A DNA stretch of 64,000 nucleotides from Lactifluus volemus. Lineage: Eukaryota > Basidiomycota > Agaricomycetes > Russulales > Russulaceae. The notes under the pieces were generated by a model. That model searched no databases, was not told the DNA's origin, and saw only the letters and a program-made list of their open reading frames with translations. The stretch covers positions 186,001-250,000 of the forward strand of contig WTXI01000041.1 of the NCBI GenBank assembly GCA_022376515.1. Direction: 5' to 3'. Shown in pieces: positions 8,720 to 18,183 of this stretch (its first letter is position 1; every line of letters starts with the position of its first letter). The position numbers were made by a program, and so were the translations under genes.

Positions 8720-11700
8720 AGACCTCAAAGTGCAAGCCCATTTCGCGAGCAAAACGCTGATGCTTCTCGCGCACTAACCCTTTTGTGAAAATGTCCGCTA
8801 TCTGATCTCCCGTAGGCACATAAGATAACTCGATGTCTCCGGCGGCAACCCTCTCGCGTAAGAAGTGGTGGCGGAGGTCGATATGCTTGGTTCGATCGTG
8901 AAACTCCGGATTGTGGGCGATGGCGATGGCTGACTGATTATCGACGCGCAGAACAGTGGGGGTGGAGATCGTGAAGCCAAGTTCGCAGAGGAGGCGGCGT
9001 AGCCAAATGGCTTCTTTGGCTGCATAGGCGACTGCAATGTACTCCGCTTCTGTGCTGGACAAAGCTACAGATGTCTGCTTTTTAGATCCCCAGCTGATGG
9101 CGGCACCTCCCAGCATAAACACAAAGCCGGAGGTTGACTTCCTGTCGTTGATGTCGCTAGCCCAATCGGCGTCCACGAAACCGCGGAGAGTGGTGCCTTC
9201 GGTAGTCCCACGCCTGAAGACGAGGCGCAGGGCAGAAGAGCCGCGCAAATACTTGAAAACGCGATCCAGCGAGACAAAGTGTGCTGGTCCGGGCGTGGCG
9301 TTGTGTCGCCCAAGGGCGCCAACCGCATAGGCTAGGTCAGGTCGCGTTCCCAACATCGGGTACATGAGGGCTCCGACGGCGCTCTGATAAGGCTTCGGGT
9401 CGGACTCAGGTTCAGGGAGCTTGCGGAGGTGCTCATTTGCGAGGGCAGGCGTCGCGATAGGACGAACGGATGACTTCCCGAAACGCTCGAGGATCTCGCA
9501 AGAGTACTTCTCTTGAGACAAGGAAATCCATCCAGCGGCGCGGTCGCGGGTGACGTGCATCCCGAGAATCCAGGTGAGGTCACCAAGATCAGTCATCTCG
9601 TAATGCTGCTTGAGGAGGGCCTTGTCACGCTCGATCTCGCCAAGATCGGTTGAGGCCATGGTTATGTCGTCGACGTAGAGGGCGATAATGGAAATGTGAG
9701 GGTCAGTAAAGCGAGTGAAAACCGCATGGTCAGCTTGCGTGTTAGTGTATCCCATGGAGAGCAATCGCGATCTGATATTCTCATACCAGACGCGCCCACC
9801 CTGCTTGGTTCCGTAAACAGCCTTTAGCAGTCGCAAGACTGTGCCGCTCGGTGCACCGAAACCAGGGGGGGGATACATAAAAATTTCCTCCTTCAACTCT
9901 CCGTTGAGATAGGCTGACTTCACATCCATCTGATGCACCTCAAGATTCTTCTCAGCTGCCATTGCGAGGATAACGCGGAAAGAAGCAAACTTCGCGACGG
10001 GTGCGAACGTCTCATCGTAATCGACGCCTTCGGTTTGTGTAAAACCTTGAGCAACGATGCGCGCCTTGTACTTCTGGATGCTGCCATCCGGGCCACGTTT
10101 GACGCGGAAAACCCATCGGCTGCCGACAATTTTGCGGTCGCGCGGGCGCGGGACGATCTCGAAGACGCCCATTTGCTCGAATGCGTGTCGTTCGTTCTCA
10201 CAAGCTAAAATCCACTCGGCTGCGTCTGGTCGAGCCATGGCCTCATCGAAAGTGTGTGGGTCACTTCCGGGATCGGCATCGGCGACGGTGACGCGCACGG
10301 GGCGCTTGCGGTCGTATGAGCTAACGTCATAGCGGGCATCATCATCGCGAACGGGTGCGTGGATGGAACGCTTCGGACGTGTAGGCGGTTCGAGTGGAGG
10401 GGACACGCGCGCAGGCGCGGGTGCTACAGGAGCATGCACCCCGTCATCGATAACATCGTCGTCATCGTCGTTGATCACGACGCGTTCATGCTGAGCACCC
10501 CCTTCGTCGAAAATAACGTCGCGTGAGTTGTAGACCGTGTGGGAGGTACGATCGATGAGCTTGAAAGCTTTGTAGTTCGCTGCGAGCCCAAGGAAAACAC
10601 ATTGGTGTGAGTGAGATGCGAGTTTCGATCGGTGCTTCTCTGGGACATGCATATGGGCCTTGCAGCCAAAGATACGGAGGCGCGATACGTTGGGTTTATT
10701 GCCGCTCCAAGCTTCCTCAGGTGTAATACCGGGGAGCGAGCGCGTTGGCAAGTGGTTGTGTAGGACGGCAGCGTACTCGAGGGCATCGTACCAAAAGGAA
10801 TCGGGGAGCGCGGCGTCGCTAAGCATGGCTCGCGCCTTGTCAAGTAGTGTGCGGTTCATGCGTTCCGCAACGCCATTGTGCTCGGACGTGTAGGCCGTGG
10901 TGACCTCTTGTCGAATCCCCTTCATTTCGAAGTAACGAGTCGGTACATTACCCGTGTATTCGCCACCGCCATCGGAACGCAACGCCTTCAGCTGTTTTCC
11001 CGTTTCGCGCTCAGCTCTCGCTACAAAAATCTCCAGGTGGCGGAGAAGATCAGATTTCAATCTCAAGCCTGCGACGGAGACCTTGCGAGTTTTATCATCT
11101 GTGAATGTCGCGAAGTATTCGAAGCCTTGACGCGATCGAGTCGGGAGTTTGCCGCAGATGTCGGAGAACACGCGGCCCAAGATTTCGGTCGCGCGTGTAC
11201 CAGTCATCTTTGAAATGTCGGTGCGGGTCTGTTTTCCGACTAGGCATGGTTCGCAAATTGGGGTTGCGCTCGTGGTACCTTCTATGGTAATCCCCTCAAC
11301 TATTCCCTTCTCGGCAATTCGAACGATAGTGTCGGCGCTGACATGTCCGAGTCGCCGATGCCAAGTGGCGAGGGTGGCTTTGGAGCCGGCGTCCTCGCTA
11401 AGGAAAACGGTTTCATGAGGTGCGGGAGGATTCTCGTTCTCGTGCGGCAACACGTCGACGTTGGCAATTCGGACCCTTTCCGGGACGGTGGTTTTGATGT
11501 CCATAATGTAAAGATTCGAGGACATTCGGCCATGACAGGTGATGACACCTGACTTGTCCCGGAGGAGGCAAGAGTCGTTGCTGAAGAGCAAGCTGGCCCC
11601 GTGTTGCGTCAAATAAGATACCGAAAGCAAGTTTCCGTGCAGGTCGGGAACGAAAAGAACCTCCTGGAGGATTGCAGTCCTCCACTGGTCATTGGCGTAC

Positions 11701-13166
11701 ATGCGGACACGTATGCGTCCAACGCCTGTAGCCAAGATGGAGCGAGCGTCACCCAGCGTTACCTTGATAGGGACAGAGAGCGGGGAGAAATGCGTGAACC
11801 ACGAGCGATTGCAGGACATCGTGCGAGACGCTCCCGAATCAAGGATCCAGGACTCGAGAAGGGAGGCAGAAGGGTGCGACGGACGGGCTTGGTAAAGGAA
11901 AACCTCCTCGTCGCGTGATGACGCTACTGCCACTTTCGCAGAGGCGGGCGCAGTAGTCGAGGTGGAAGGAGGGGTTGACGCCGTTGCCGGTGTCGCGGTC
12001 GTTGCCTTCGCTTCCTTTTCTTTCTGTGCCTTGAGTTTTCGGCACTCACTGACGTCGTGGCCGGTGTAGTTGCAGTGGGTGCAGCGTTTTTTCTGCTGCT
12101 CCTTGCGTTTGTTCCGGTCGCCCTTCCCCTTGTCCTTGTCGGAGTCCTTCTTTTCTGACTTTTTCTTGCCGTCTTTGCCCTTTTTGGCGGCCTTCGCGTA
12201 GAAAGCGGCCGCTCCGTCGCCGGACTCGCGGATGCGTGAGTCTTCGTCTGTAAGGATGCGCAATTTGATGTTCTCGGCCGTTTGGTCGAGAGGGCTTAAG
12301 TTGTTGAGGACGATCTTGAGCATTCTATGAGACGCGGGGAGGGCGTTTGTGATGGCGTGAGCGATTTGTTGGTCAGTAAAAGGGGACCCGGCTTCGGCAA
12401 GGCGGTGTGACGCGTCGATCATGGCGTTGATCTGAGGTTCGAGGGGTTCGGAATCGTTGAGAGGCGTGCTGAAGAGTCTGTTCATCAGCTGAGAGATTTT
12501 GTGCCCCCCTCGTCCTTCAAAACGCGCGGAAAGACATTCGAGACACTCCTTCGCTGTCTGGGCATGGAAGATAAGGTGGGCCGGTTCTCCGGTGAGCGAC
12601 AAGGCGATGAGGGAGAAGGCCTGTTGGTCTTTTTCATCCCATGCGGCAGATTCGACAGGGTAGAGGAAGGAACTCGGTCGCGGGTCGTTAAGAACAGTCA
12701 GAAGTTTATAGCTTCTGAGGACGACGCGCATGTGGAAGCGCCATACAGAGAAATTGCTGCCGTCTTGCTCGAGCGGAGGGATGTCGTACCGTTGCGAAAT
12801 GACCGTTGGAGCGGCCATTGCAGGTGGTGGACGAGCCTGTGGGATCGGAGCCTGCTGAGGTGCCGGCGGAATCGCGGCCTGCTGACGTGCGAACGGTATT
12901 CCCGCAAATGGGTGCATTGGCGGAATTCGTGGGTTCGGTTCCGGATAATGCAATGGTCGGATCACATCAGGAGGGGATTGCGAACGAGCTGGCGTGTTCG
13001 CAGCCGAGGTCAGAGGGGATCTCACGTGTGCGGAGCTGGCAGCGGAGCCGTGGAAAGAACCGTGGACGGAGCCAGCAGGGCCGGCGACAGCGTTGTCGTC
13101 GTCTGCGTTTTGGTCGACGTCCGGGGGTTGTTGTGCCGCGGCATGTTGTGCGGCGGCTTGGCTCAT
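8718..13166 (-). CDS. gag-pol: Copia Gag-Pol polyprotein
   Basis: 1482 codons from an ATG at 13164-13166 to TGA at 8718-8720. In order along the protein: an Ala/Pro-rich N-terminus; a copia Gag region; a CX2CX4HX4C knuckle (CTHCNYTGHDVSEC, about residue 362); protease DSGASRTM (about 440); a GAG-pre-integrase HHCC region (WHRRLGHVS, CEPC); integrase DDE residues in SDICG, RSDGGGEY and HNGVAERMNR; reverse transcriptase with YKARIVAQGFTQ and the catalytic YVDD (about 1164); and RNase H with DADWASD and LSSTEAEY. This order (integrase before reverse transcriptase) defines Ty1/copia. All catalytic motifs are present with no stop. The protein probably makes its Gag excess by a route I cannot see, since gag and pol share one frame. 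Confidence 0.95.
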   Translation of the reverse strand: MSQAAAQHAAAQQPPDVDQNADDDNAVAGPAGSVHGSFHGSAASSAHVRSPLTSAANTPARSQSPPDVIRPLHYPEPNPRIPPMHPFAGIPFARQQAAIPPAPQQAPIPQARPPPAMAAPTVISQRYDIPPLEQDGSNFSVWRFHMRVVLRSYKLLTVLNDPRPSSFLYPVESAAWDEKDQQAFSLIALSLTGEPAHLIFHAQTAKECLECLSARFEGRGGHKISQLMNRLFSTPLNDSEPLEPQINAMIDASHRLAEAGSPFTDQQIAHAITNALPASHRMLKIVLNNLSPLDQTAENIKLRILTDEDSRIRESGDGAAAFYAKAAKKGKDGKKKSEKKDSDKDKGKGDRNKRKEQQKKRCTHCNYTGHDVSECRKLKAQKEKEAKATTATPATASTPPSTSTTAPASAKVAVASSRDEEVFLYQARPSHPSASLLESWILDSGASRTMSCNRSWFTHFSPLSVPIKVTLGDARSILATGVGRIRVRMYANDQWRTAILQEVLFVPDLHGNLLSVSYLTQHGASLLFSNDSCLLRDKSGVITCHGRMSSNLYIMDIKTTVPERVRIANVDVLPHENENPPAPHETVFLSEDAGSKATLATWHRRLGHVSADTIVRIAEKGIVEGITIEGTTSATPICEPCLVGKQTRTDISKMTGTRATEILGRVFSDICGKLPTRSRQGFEYFATFTDDKTRKVSVAGLRLKSDLLRHLEIFVARAERETGKQLKALRSDGGGEYTGNVPTRYFEMKGIRQEVTTAYTSEHNGVAERMNRTLLDKARAMLSDAALPDSFWYDALEYAAVLHNHLPTRSLPGITPEEAWSGNKPNVSRLRIFGCKAHMHVPEKHRSKLASHSHQCVFLGLAANYKAFKLIDRTSHTVYNSRDVIFDEGGAQHERVVINDDDDDVIDDGVHAPVAPAPARVSPPLEPPTRPKRSIHAPVRDDDARYDVSSYDRKRPVRVTVADADPGSDPHTFDEAMARPDAAEWILACENERHAFEQMGVFEIVPRPRDRKIVGSRWVFRVKRGPDGSIQKYKARIVAQGFTQTEGVDYDETFAPVAKFASFRVILAMAAEKNLEVHQMDVKSAYLNGELKEEIFMYPPPGFGAPSGTVLRLLKAVYGTKQGGRVWYENIRSRLLSMGYTNTQADHAVFTRFTDPHISIIALYVDDITMASTDLGEIERDKALLKQHYEMTDLGDLTWILGMHVTRDRAAGWISLSQEKYSCEILERFGKSSVRPIATPALANEHLRKLPEPESDPKPYQSAVGALMYPMLGTRPDLAYAVGALGRHNATPGPAHFVSLDRVFKYLRGSSALRLVFRRGTTEGTTLRGFVDADWASDINDRKSTSGFVFMLGGAAISWGSKKQTSVALSSTEAEYIAVAYAAKEAIWLRRLLCELGFTISTPTVLRVDNQSAIAIAHNPEFHDRTKHIDLRHHFLRERVAAGDIELSYVPTGDQIADIFTKGLVREKHQRFAREMGLHFEV

Positions 13167-13228
13167 GCTTCGAGTGATGGGCGACAGTGTGACCGAGAAG
13201 CTCAGGTGGAGACTCGGGTCTCAGAATC
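13167..13228 (-). other. Copia leader with primer binding region
   Basis: The 62 bases between 5' LTR and ATG. The minus-strand leader begins GATTCTGAGACCCGAGTC, where a primer site is expected, but I could not match it with confidence to a particular tRNA end or anticodon half. It contains a short inverted pair GAGAC/GTCTC. Confidence 0.4.
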
Positions 13229-13626
13229 TGTTGTAATATAAACTCAGCGAAAAAGAAAAGAAAAACGCTATTATTTCTTTGTATCTAACCTGTTGTAATA
13301 TAAACTACGTTGTAGGTTAGGTGACGGTGCTATGATGAAGCGAGGAAGATAATACTACTCACCTCAGCGAAAAAGAAAAGAAAAACGCTGAGGGAAGGGA
13401 GAAAACGCACAATGCGCATTTATGTACTGATGGCCTGATGGGTACCATGTGAAACAAGCTGTGGAGCGGAAGGTACTCGAAGGGCACGAAAATGGGCAGG
13501 GTAAGCCCGAGTAAGGTAGCAAGAGTGCAAAATAGTCTAAACTACGAAGGCGAAGGATCATCAACAGTGGTGGTCCGTGCGCGGCCACTTTAGGGCTGGT
13601 CAATAAACGAAGATGAAATCACAACA
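13229..13626 (-). repeat. Copia 5' LTR (right in window)
   Basis: 398 bases, matching 8313-8710 throughout as far as I could read. On the minus strand this is the promoter-bearing copy. Confidence 0.95.
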
Positions 13627-13631
13627 GGAGC

Positions 13632-16600
13632 ACGCTTGGTGTTTTGGGGTACCAGAGACCATTCATCCCCCACTTTGCACATCTTGCGGCGCCACTCACT
13701 GCTTTACTGAAGAAGGGACGACCATTCAAATGGACGGATGAGTGCACCAAGGCCCTGGATGCACTCCTCCAGATCGTAGAGTCCGATCCTGTCCTCCAAA
13801 GACCTGATTATGACCGCCCCTTCGAGATGGAGGTGGACGCGTCCCAGTATGCCACTGGGGCCATCCTCTACCAACGAAATAACAAACAGAGGCTCTGTCC
13901 AGTGGGCTACCACTCCCAGACATTGAACGAAGCTGAGAGAGGGTATGACGTCCACGATAGAGAGCTCTTGGCGGTAATTCGGGGTTTGCGACGATGGAGA
14001 CACTTGTTCCTCTCCTCTCCCTTCACTGCCATTGTGCACACCGATCATAATAATCTTCGATACTACCGGCAACCCCAGAGAATCAACCGACGCGTAGCAA
14101 GGTACCTCAGTGACCTTGCGGACTACAATTACAAACTGGTGCACCGCCCAGGCAAGCTGAACAAGGCTGACGCGCTGTCCAGACCACCAGGAATGGACGA
14201 AGGGAAACACGACAACGAAAACACCCTTGTCCTGCCTGACAAACTCTTCGCGCGGGCAGCAGAGGTCAGTAGTCTCGAACAACAGGTTTGGGATTGGCAA
14301 GCACGCACACCGAGCTATTTCGCAGAGCTGCATCGCTCCTACCCACTGGACTCAGTGAATCACCACTGGGTGCACCAAGGAAGACCTGTGGTCGCAGACC
14401 AGGAGGATCTGAAGCGACAGATCTTACATGAGTACCATGACCACACCTTGGCTGGGCACCCAGGCATCGCCACGACGCTTCAGAAGGTGTCTGAGGACTA
14501 CTGGTGGCCAACGATGCGACAGTTCGTCCAGAACTACGTTAAGGGATGTGCAACTTGCCAAATGACGAAACCCAACACTGTGAAACCTAAACCACCATTG
14601 ATGCCGATCACTGTTGAACCGAAGGCAATCCCTTTCCAGACCATTTCCCTTGACCTCATCACCGATCTCCCAGTCTCAAAGGGATATGACTCGATCCTCA
14701 CAGTGGTGGACCACGATTGCTCAAAGGCAGCCTTCTTCTTGCCCTGTCAGAAGACGATTGATGCAGAAGAAGTGGCCCGGCTCTATGTGGAGCACATCTT
14801 CCCTCTTTTTGGCTGCCCCCACCACATCATCTCGGACAGAGATCCCCGTTTTACTGCACACTTCACCCACCAGATGTGTGAACTGCTAGGGATCACACAG
14901 AACATCAGCTCTGCTTATCATCCGCAGACTGATGGACAATCAGAACGCGCTAATCAGTGGGTGGAGCAGTATTTACGGATCTATGGAAGCAGCCAACAAG
15001 ACGACTGGGCAAACCTTCTTCCTCTTGCCCAATTTGTTCACAACTCCTGGCCAAATGCGAGCACAGGGAAGACTCCCTGTGAGCTCTTGTGGGGCGCAAA
15101 CCCAATCATCCACCCCTCCGGAAAAAGCACAAATATCCCAGTGTTACATCAAAGGCAAATGTGGCTTAAGGAGGCTAGGGAGCGCGCCCAGGATGCTATC
15201 AGAAAAGCGCAGGAACTGTGGCTGAAAAGGCGCCAGAGAAAGAAGGGTCAAAGGCACTTCTACCCATTCGAAAAAGGACAGCAAGTGTTATTGGAAGGAA
15301 CAAACCTAAAGACAATCTACCCGTCCGCAAAGTTGGGACCCAAAAGATATGGTCCATTCCCCATCATTGACGTCATTTCCCCGGTGGTGTACCGCCTCCA
15401 GCTTCCCCCACATTGGCGCATTCACAATGTCTTCCATGCGTCCTTGTTAACACCTTACAAGGAGACGGAAGAGCATGGGCGCAACTTCACAGAACCGCCA
15501 CCTGATCTGATGGAAGGCGAACCAGAATATGAGGTGGAGCAGATCATTGATGCGCGCAAGAAAGGGAAGACAGAGAAGCTGGAGTATCTCCTTCGTTGGA
15601 AGGGATATTCACCCGCTCATGATAGTTGGGAACCTGCTGGCAATGTGAAGGCTCCGGAGCTCATTAAGGAGTTCTATCAGCGCAACCCCAATGCGATGGG
15701 GGGAGGAAGGATAAAAGCGAAGAGGAAGAGACGGATCCGCACCATCATCACCCCCACTACCTCCTCCTCCATGAGTAATGCCTTACAACTTGCGTTCCAA
15801 TACCCCAACTCAGAGGAGGACTACCTCCAACTCCTCGACTCGTCGTTCGACTCCCTCGCGGTCTGTGAGGGGGGAGAGTGGTCCTTCTCAGAGGCGTCCC
15901 TTGCCGAGGACACCCCAGCAGAACCAGCCCAGATCCGCACCTCCACCGTACAGGAGGACCACCCGCTCGCCTCGCCAAGAGCCTCGCCGCAGTCCCTCGT
16001 ACCATCCGAGGACCCCATCTCCTCTCCCAGGCCCAACGCCGCCTCCCCAACTCTCGCCTATCCAGGAAGCCCTGGAGACGCTAGCAGCGGACATGAGGTT
16101 CCAGCCAGAAGTCATGTCGCTGGAGACCCCCACGCGCTGCGATCCGAATCCCCTCACGATCCCTGGAAGGTCTTCAGCTGGGCCCAACCTTCTACAAGTG
16201 ACGGTGCTCATCAACTCCAGGGGATACGTGCAGCAGATGGGGACGGCCTATGTTCACTCGTCGTCGCGTCTTCGTCGCATGGGGGGCCGTCTGGTGGTGA
16301 TTCCGGAGTCAGCCCTCTGAAAATCACTGGCAAGCGCAAGAGGAGGGGGAAGAAGTCGCATTATTGTGGCAAGTGCAACAAGGACGGGGTGGACCACAAG
16401 TATGAAAACTGTCCTTTGTGGAGGGAGTGCCTCTATTGCCAGAAGAGAGGGCACTACTCCCATGACTGTCACCACCCCCACACGCGTTGCACCGTCTATA
16501 GGTGCCGGGTCTTCCCTGACCACCAGTACTATGGGAGGAACTGTCCTGTCAAGGCCACGGAGTTGCGGCCCGTTACTCATCTTTGGGATGAGTATGACGC

Positions 16601-16670
16601 AGATGACATCGACGCAGGTGAGGCGCTCTTTGATGACATTGACTGGGAGTCCATGGACAGAGGTGACTGA
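13632..16670 (+). pseudogene. pol: Gypsy pol, 3' part (RNase H, integrase, chromodomain, zinc knuckles)
   Basis: Continues the frame broken at 8312. The RT thumb (TLGVLGYQRPFIPHF) leads to RNase H (FEMEVDASQYATGAIL). The integrase has an H-H-C-C zinc region (HEYHDHTLAGHPG...CATCQ) and DDE residues near 14650, 14834 and 14937 (HPQTDGQSERAN). A GPY/F-type module (KLGPKRYGPFPIID) and a chromodomain (EYEVEQIIDARKKG...YLLRWKGYSPAHDSWEP, about 15525-15690) follow. Beyond the chromodomain the frame runs on for about 320 codons, unusual for this class, ending in clustered cysteines with CLYCQKRGHYSHDC (CX2CX4HX4C) before the stop near 16668. The remaining tail frame overlaps a second open frame at 15778-16320. 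Confidence 0.9.
15778..16320 (+). CDS. Overlapping open frame in gypsy pol tail (MPYNLRS protein)
   Basis: 180 codons starting at an ATG and ending in TGA, in a different frame from pol, which is also open here. The start MPYNLRS and the closing part LLQVTVLINSRGYVQQMG look protein-like, and the middle is rich in Arg, Ser, Pro and Thr. I cannot name a family. Either the pol tail or this frame, or both, may be translated; the stretch could be true overlapping coding or a frame-shifted relic of one of them. No RNA evidence is available. Confidence 0.4.
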   Translation: MPYNLRSNTPTQRRTTSNSSTRRSTPSRSVRGESGPSQRRPLPRTPQQNQPRSAPPPYRRTTRSPRQEPRRSPSYHPRTPSPLPGPTPPPQLSPIQEALETLAADMRFQPEVMSLETPTRCDPNPLTIPGRSSAGPNLLQVTVLINSRGYVQQMGTAYVHSSSRLRRMGGRLVVIPESAL

Positions 16671-16704
16671 GGCGCATGGTGGTACATGCGCCTAGGAGAG
16701 AGGG
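16670..16704 (+). other. Hairpin and polypurine tract before gypsy 3' LTR
   Basis: A perfect 9-base inverted repeat, AGGCGCATG (16670-16678) and CATGCGCCT (16685-16693), encloses a 6-base loop. The purine tract AGGAGAGAGGG (16694-16704) follows immediately, three bases before the LTR. The tract is the expected plus-strand primer; the adjoining hairpin is less usual. Confidence 0.6.
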
Positions 16705-16707
16705 TAC

Positions 16708-17642
16708 TGTTACGGTTATGCGGGCCGCCCGGCCCATTTCTTACTGTTTTCCGTCTGATTTTCGACTTGTGTTGTGACCCAGGATCCCTTTCCTTGGCCA
16801 GCCCCTTCTGTTCCGCTTCTGGGGGCTGTGCATCGCCGCTTTGGACGTGTATTTGACTCAGGGATCATGACTCAAATCTTGAGTCAGCGTTCTTGACTCA
16901 GATCTTGAGTCAGACGCACTGAGTCAGTTCTTGAGTCATCAGAACTGACTCAGGTCCTTAGTCAATAGTCTTGACTTCGCTACTGTACTGTGACCTTTGT
17001 AGGATAGTCGGCTGGCCCTCTGTACGCATAAATAGGGCCCTGTAGATGAGCTAAAGCCCCAGCTTCAGCTTCGTCTAGAATCGCAGTTCATTGTCTCTCG
17101 CTCACACTCGCATCGCATCTTCCTCCTCTCTTCTTGTGAATCCCCTCTTCGTACCTTGATCCAGGTACTCCACGCCACGATCAGACATCTGTGAATTTGT
17201 TCCATTTCCGTGTAACAAATCCCCAGACGCCTGAACCCTAATACGAACGCGCTGCGAGAAGTAGTCCCCACTTCTCACCCCGCGTCCGCCCTCGAACCTT
17301 AGTTCAACCTCTCACGAGTGTCCTTGGAAGGCGAGCATCTCTTGCATTCCAATTACACTCGCGCCCGTGTTGCGGTTGAACCTACACATCGTCTTTCATC
17401 CATCTGCCACCGTCTATCCTTTTTAGGAACGGTAACTCCGACCATCGCGTGCGCCGGCCCGTACTAACCGCCTCACGCGATACGAACCCCGAGAGTTCGC
17501 ACAGTCAAGTCTACTCCTCTGGGACCTTGCCTGCGCGTGCTAGAATCGACTATTTGTGTTGCTAGTCTTGTCTGACTCGCCACAGCAAATAGCCAACCAG
17601 AACGAAGCTCACTTCGAGCCACGGTCCCTGCGAACCGTGACA
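16708..17642 (+). repeat. Gypsy 3' LTR
   Basis: 935 bases, TGTTACGG...CCGTGACA, nearly identical to 3862-4796. It repeats the TGASTCA array from 16854, the TATA-like box and the AGCTTCAGCTT segment. The right flank TTTCC (17643-17647) completes the target duplication. Confidence 0.95.
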
Positions 17643-17779
17643 TTTCCGATCGGCACCTCTTTCTCTTCGGCGTTCGAGGTGTTGTGAAGAAATGGAAGCA
17701 GAAGCCCCCTCCTGCCAAGTCACTCTCTTCACAGGCTCCCCCCCCTCCCTCCCTGGCGCCGCCTCCGCCTCCGGTCTAG

Positions 17780-18183
17780 GTCTCGCCCTGCCACGTGGTC
17801 CGGCCCACCTTCCTCCTCTGTGTTCTTCGGGGCCTGTGCCCTCCCCCCTTTTTTCTCTTACCCTTCTTATTTCCCACCTTCTTTTCCCATCTCCCTATTT
17901 TCGCTGCCATATCTATGCGCTTATTCATCTTGTGGGTTTAGGGCGGGGTCTCTACTGCTAGGAGGCGACGCGTCTGGTTCGAGTCCAGCCTGCCTTGGGG
18001 GGCCCTTTGGGTAATCGGGTCACCCCCTCTGCGGGGCCTTCTTGGGATGTCGCACGCCGGTCCAAACTAGTTAGTCTTTGTTCTTTACCCTTTACGCACA
18101 GAATTTCGTGTACTACGTTTGTTAGCAAGTCTTGTCGCAATACACGCGGGGACTATAAACCCCAATTCCAAAAAAAAAAAAAA
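17780..18183 (+). other. 3' tail of the ORF1-only LINE, ending in poly(A)
   Basis: About 400 bases after the ORF1 stop, C/T-rich at first, then containing GGTTCGAGTCCAGCC (near 17977), which matches the consensus of a pol III B box (tRNA T-arm), and ending GGACTATAAACCCCAATTCC before a run of A. The terminal ATAAAC...ATTC motif resembles the end of the separate LINE fragment at 52430-53243, so both may be recognised by one reverse transcriptase. No A box was found at a convincing distance. Confidence 0.5.

Larger units (their letters stand above)
8313..13626 (-). mobile_element. Ty1/copia LTR retrotransposon, complete
   Basis: It lies on the minus strand within gypsy pol, flanked by the 5-base duplication GGAGC (8308-8312 and 13627-13631). 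LTRs of 398 bases (TGTTGT...ACAACA) show no differences that I could find when read side by side. The single gag-pol frame is unbroken across 1482 codons. Identical LTRs plus an intact polyprotein indicate a very recent, potentially active element. It is the youngest layer of the nest. Confidence 0.95.
3862..17642 (+). mobile_element. Chromodomain Ty3/gypsy LTR retrotransposon (Tf1/sushi-like)
   Basis: Complete element flanked by the 5-base duplication TTTCC (3857-3861 and 17643-17647) and bounded by TGTTACGG...CCGTGACA. The two LTRs are 935 bases each and differ at only about three positions that I could find, so the insertion is recent. The internal order is gag, protease, reverse transcriptase, RNase H, integrase, GPY/F module, chromodomain, then an extra zinc-knuckle tail. 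The primer site points to self-priming as in Tf1/sushi elements. The copy is inactivated by the copia element in pol at 8313-13626; around that insert the pol frame is undamaged. The chromodomain would normally direct integration to modified chromatin. Confidence 0.93.
2843..17779 (+). pseudogene. LINE-like ORF1 (gag-like), interrupted
   Basis: ORF1 starts at ATG 2843 (MPPRHKRLL...). It has a proline-rich stretch (about 3085-3120), a predicted helical segment (LSAIQNTLQSLSVAMADLQK) and a C-terminal part with WSRVTVNGVPTG and ALVALNPAYASLPITLRPSW, which I recognise as the fungal LINE ORF1 type. It is broken twice. A one-base slip in a C-run near 3215 moves the frame, and the gypsy element enters after codon TCC at 3859-3861. 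The frame resumes at 17648 and ends at TAG 17777-17779, after a segment with LFLFGVRGVVKKWKQ and a second proline-rich run. The coordinates therefore span the whole nested insert. No nuclease or polymerase motifs are present. Confidence 0.65.

Noticed and set aside
17950..18010. tRNA gene or SINE around the GGTTCGAGTCC B-box sequence
   Set aside because: No A box or cloverleaf found; I keep it only as a note on the LINE tail.
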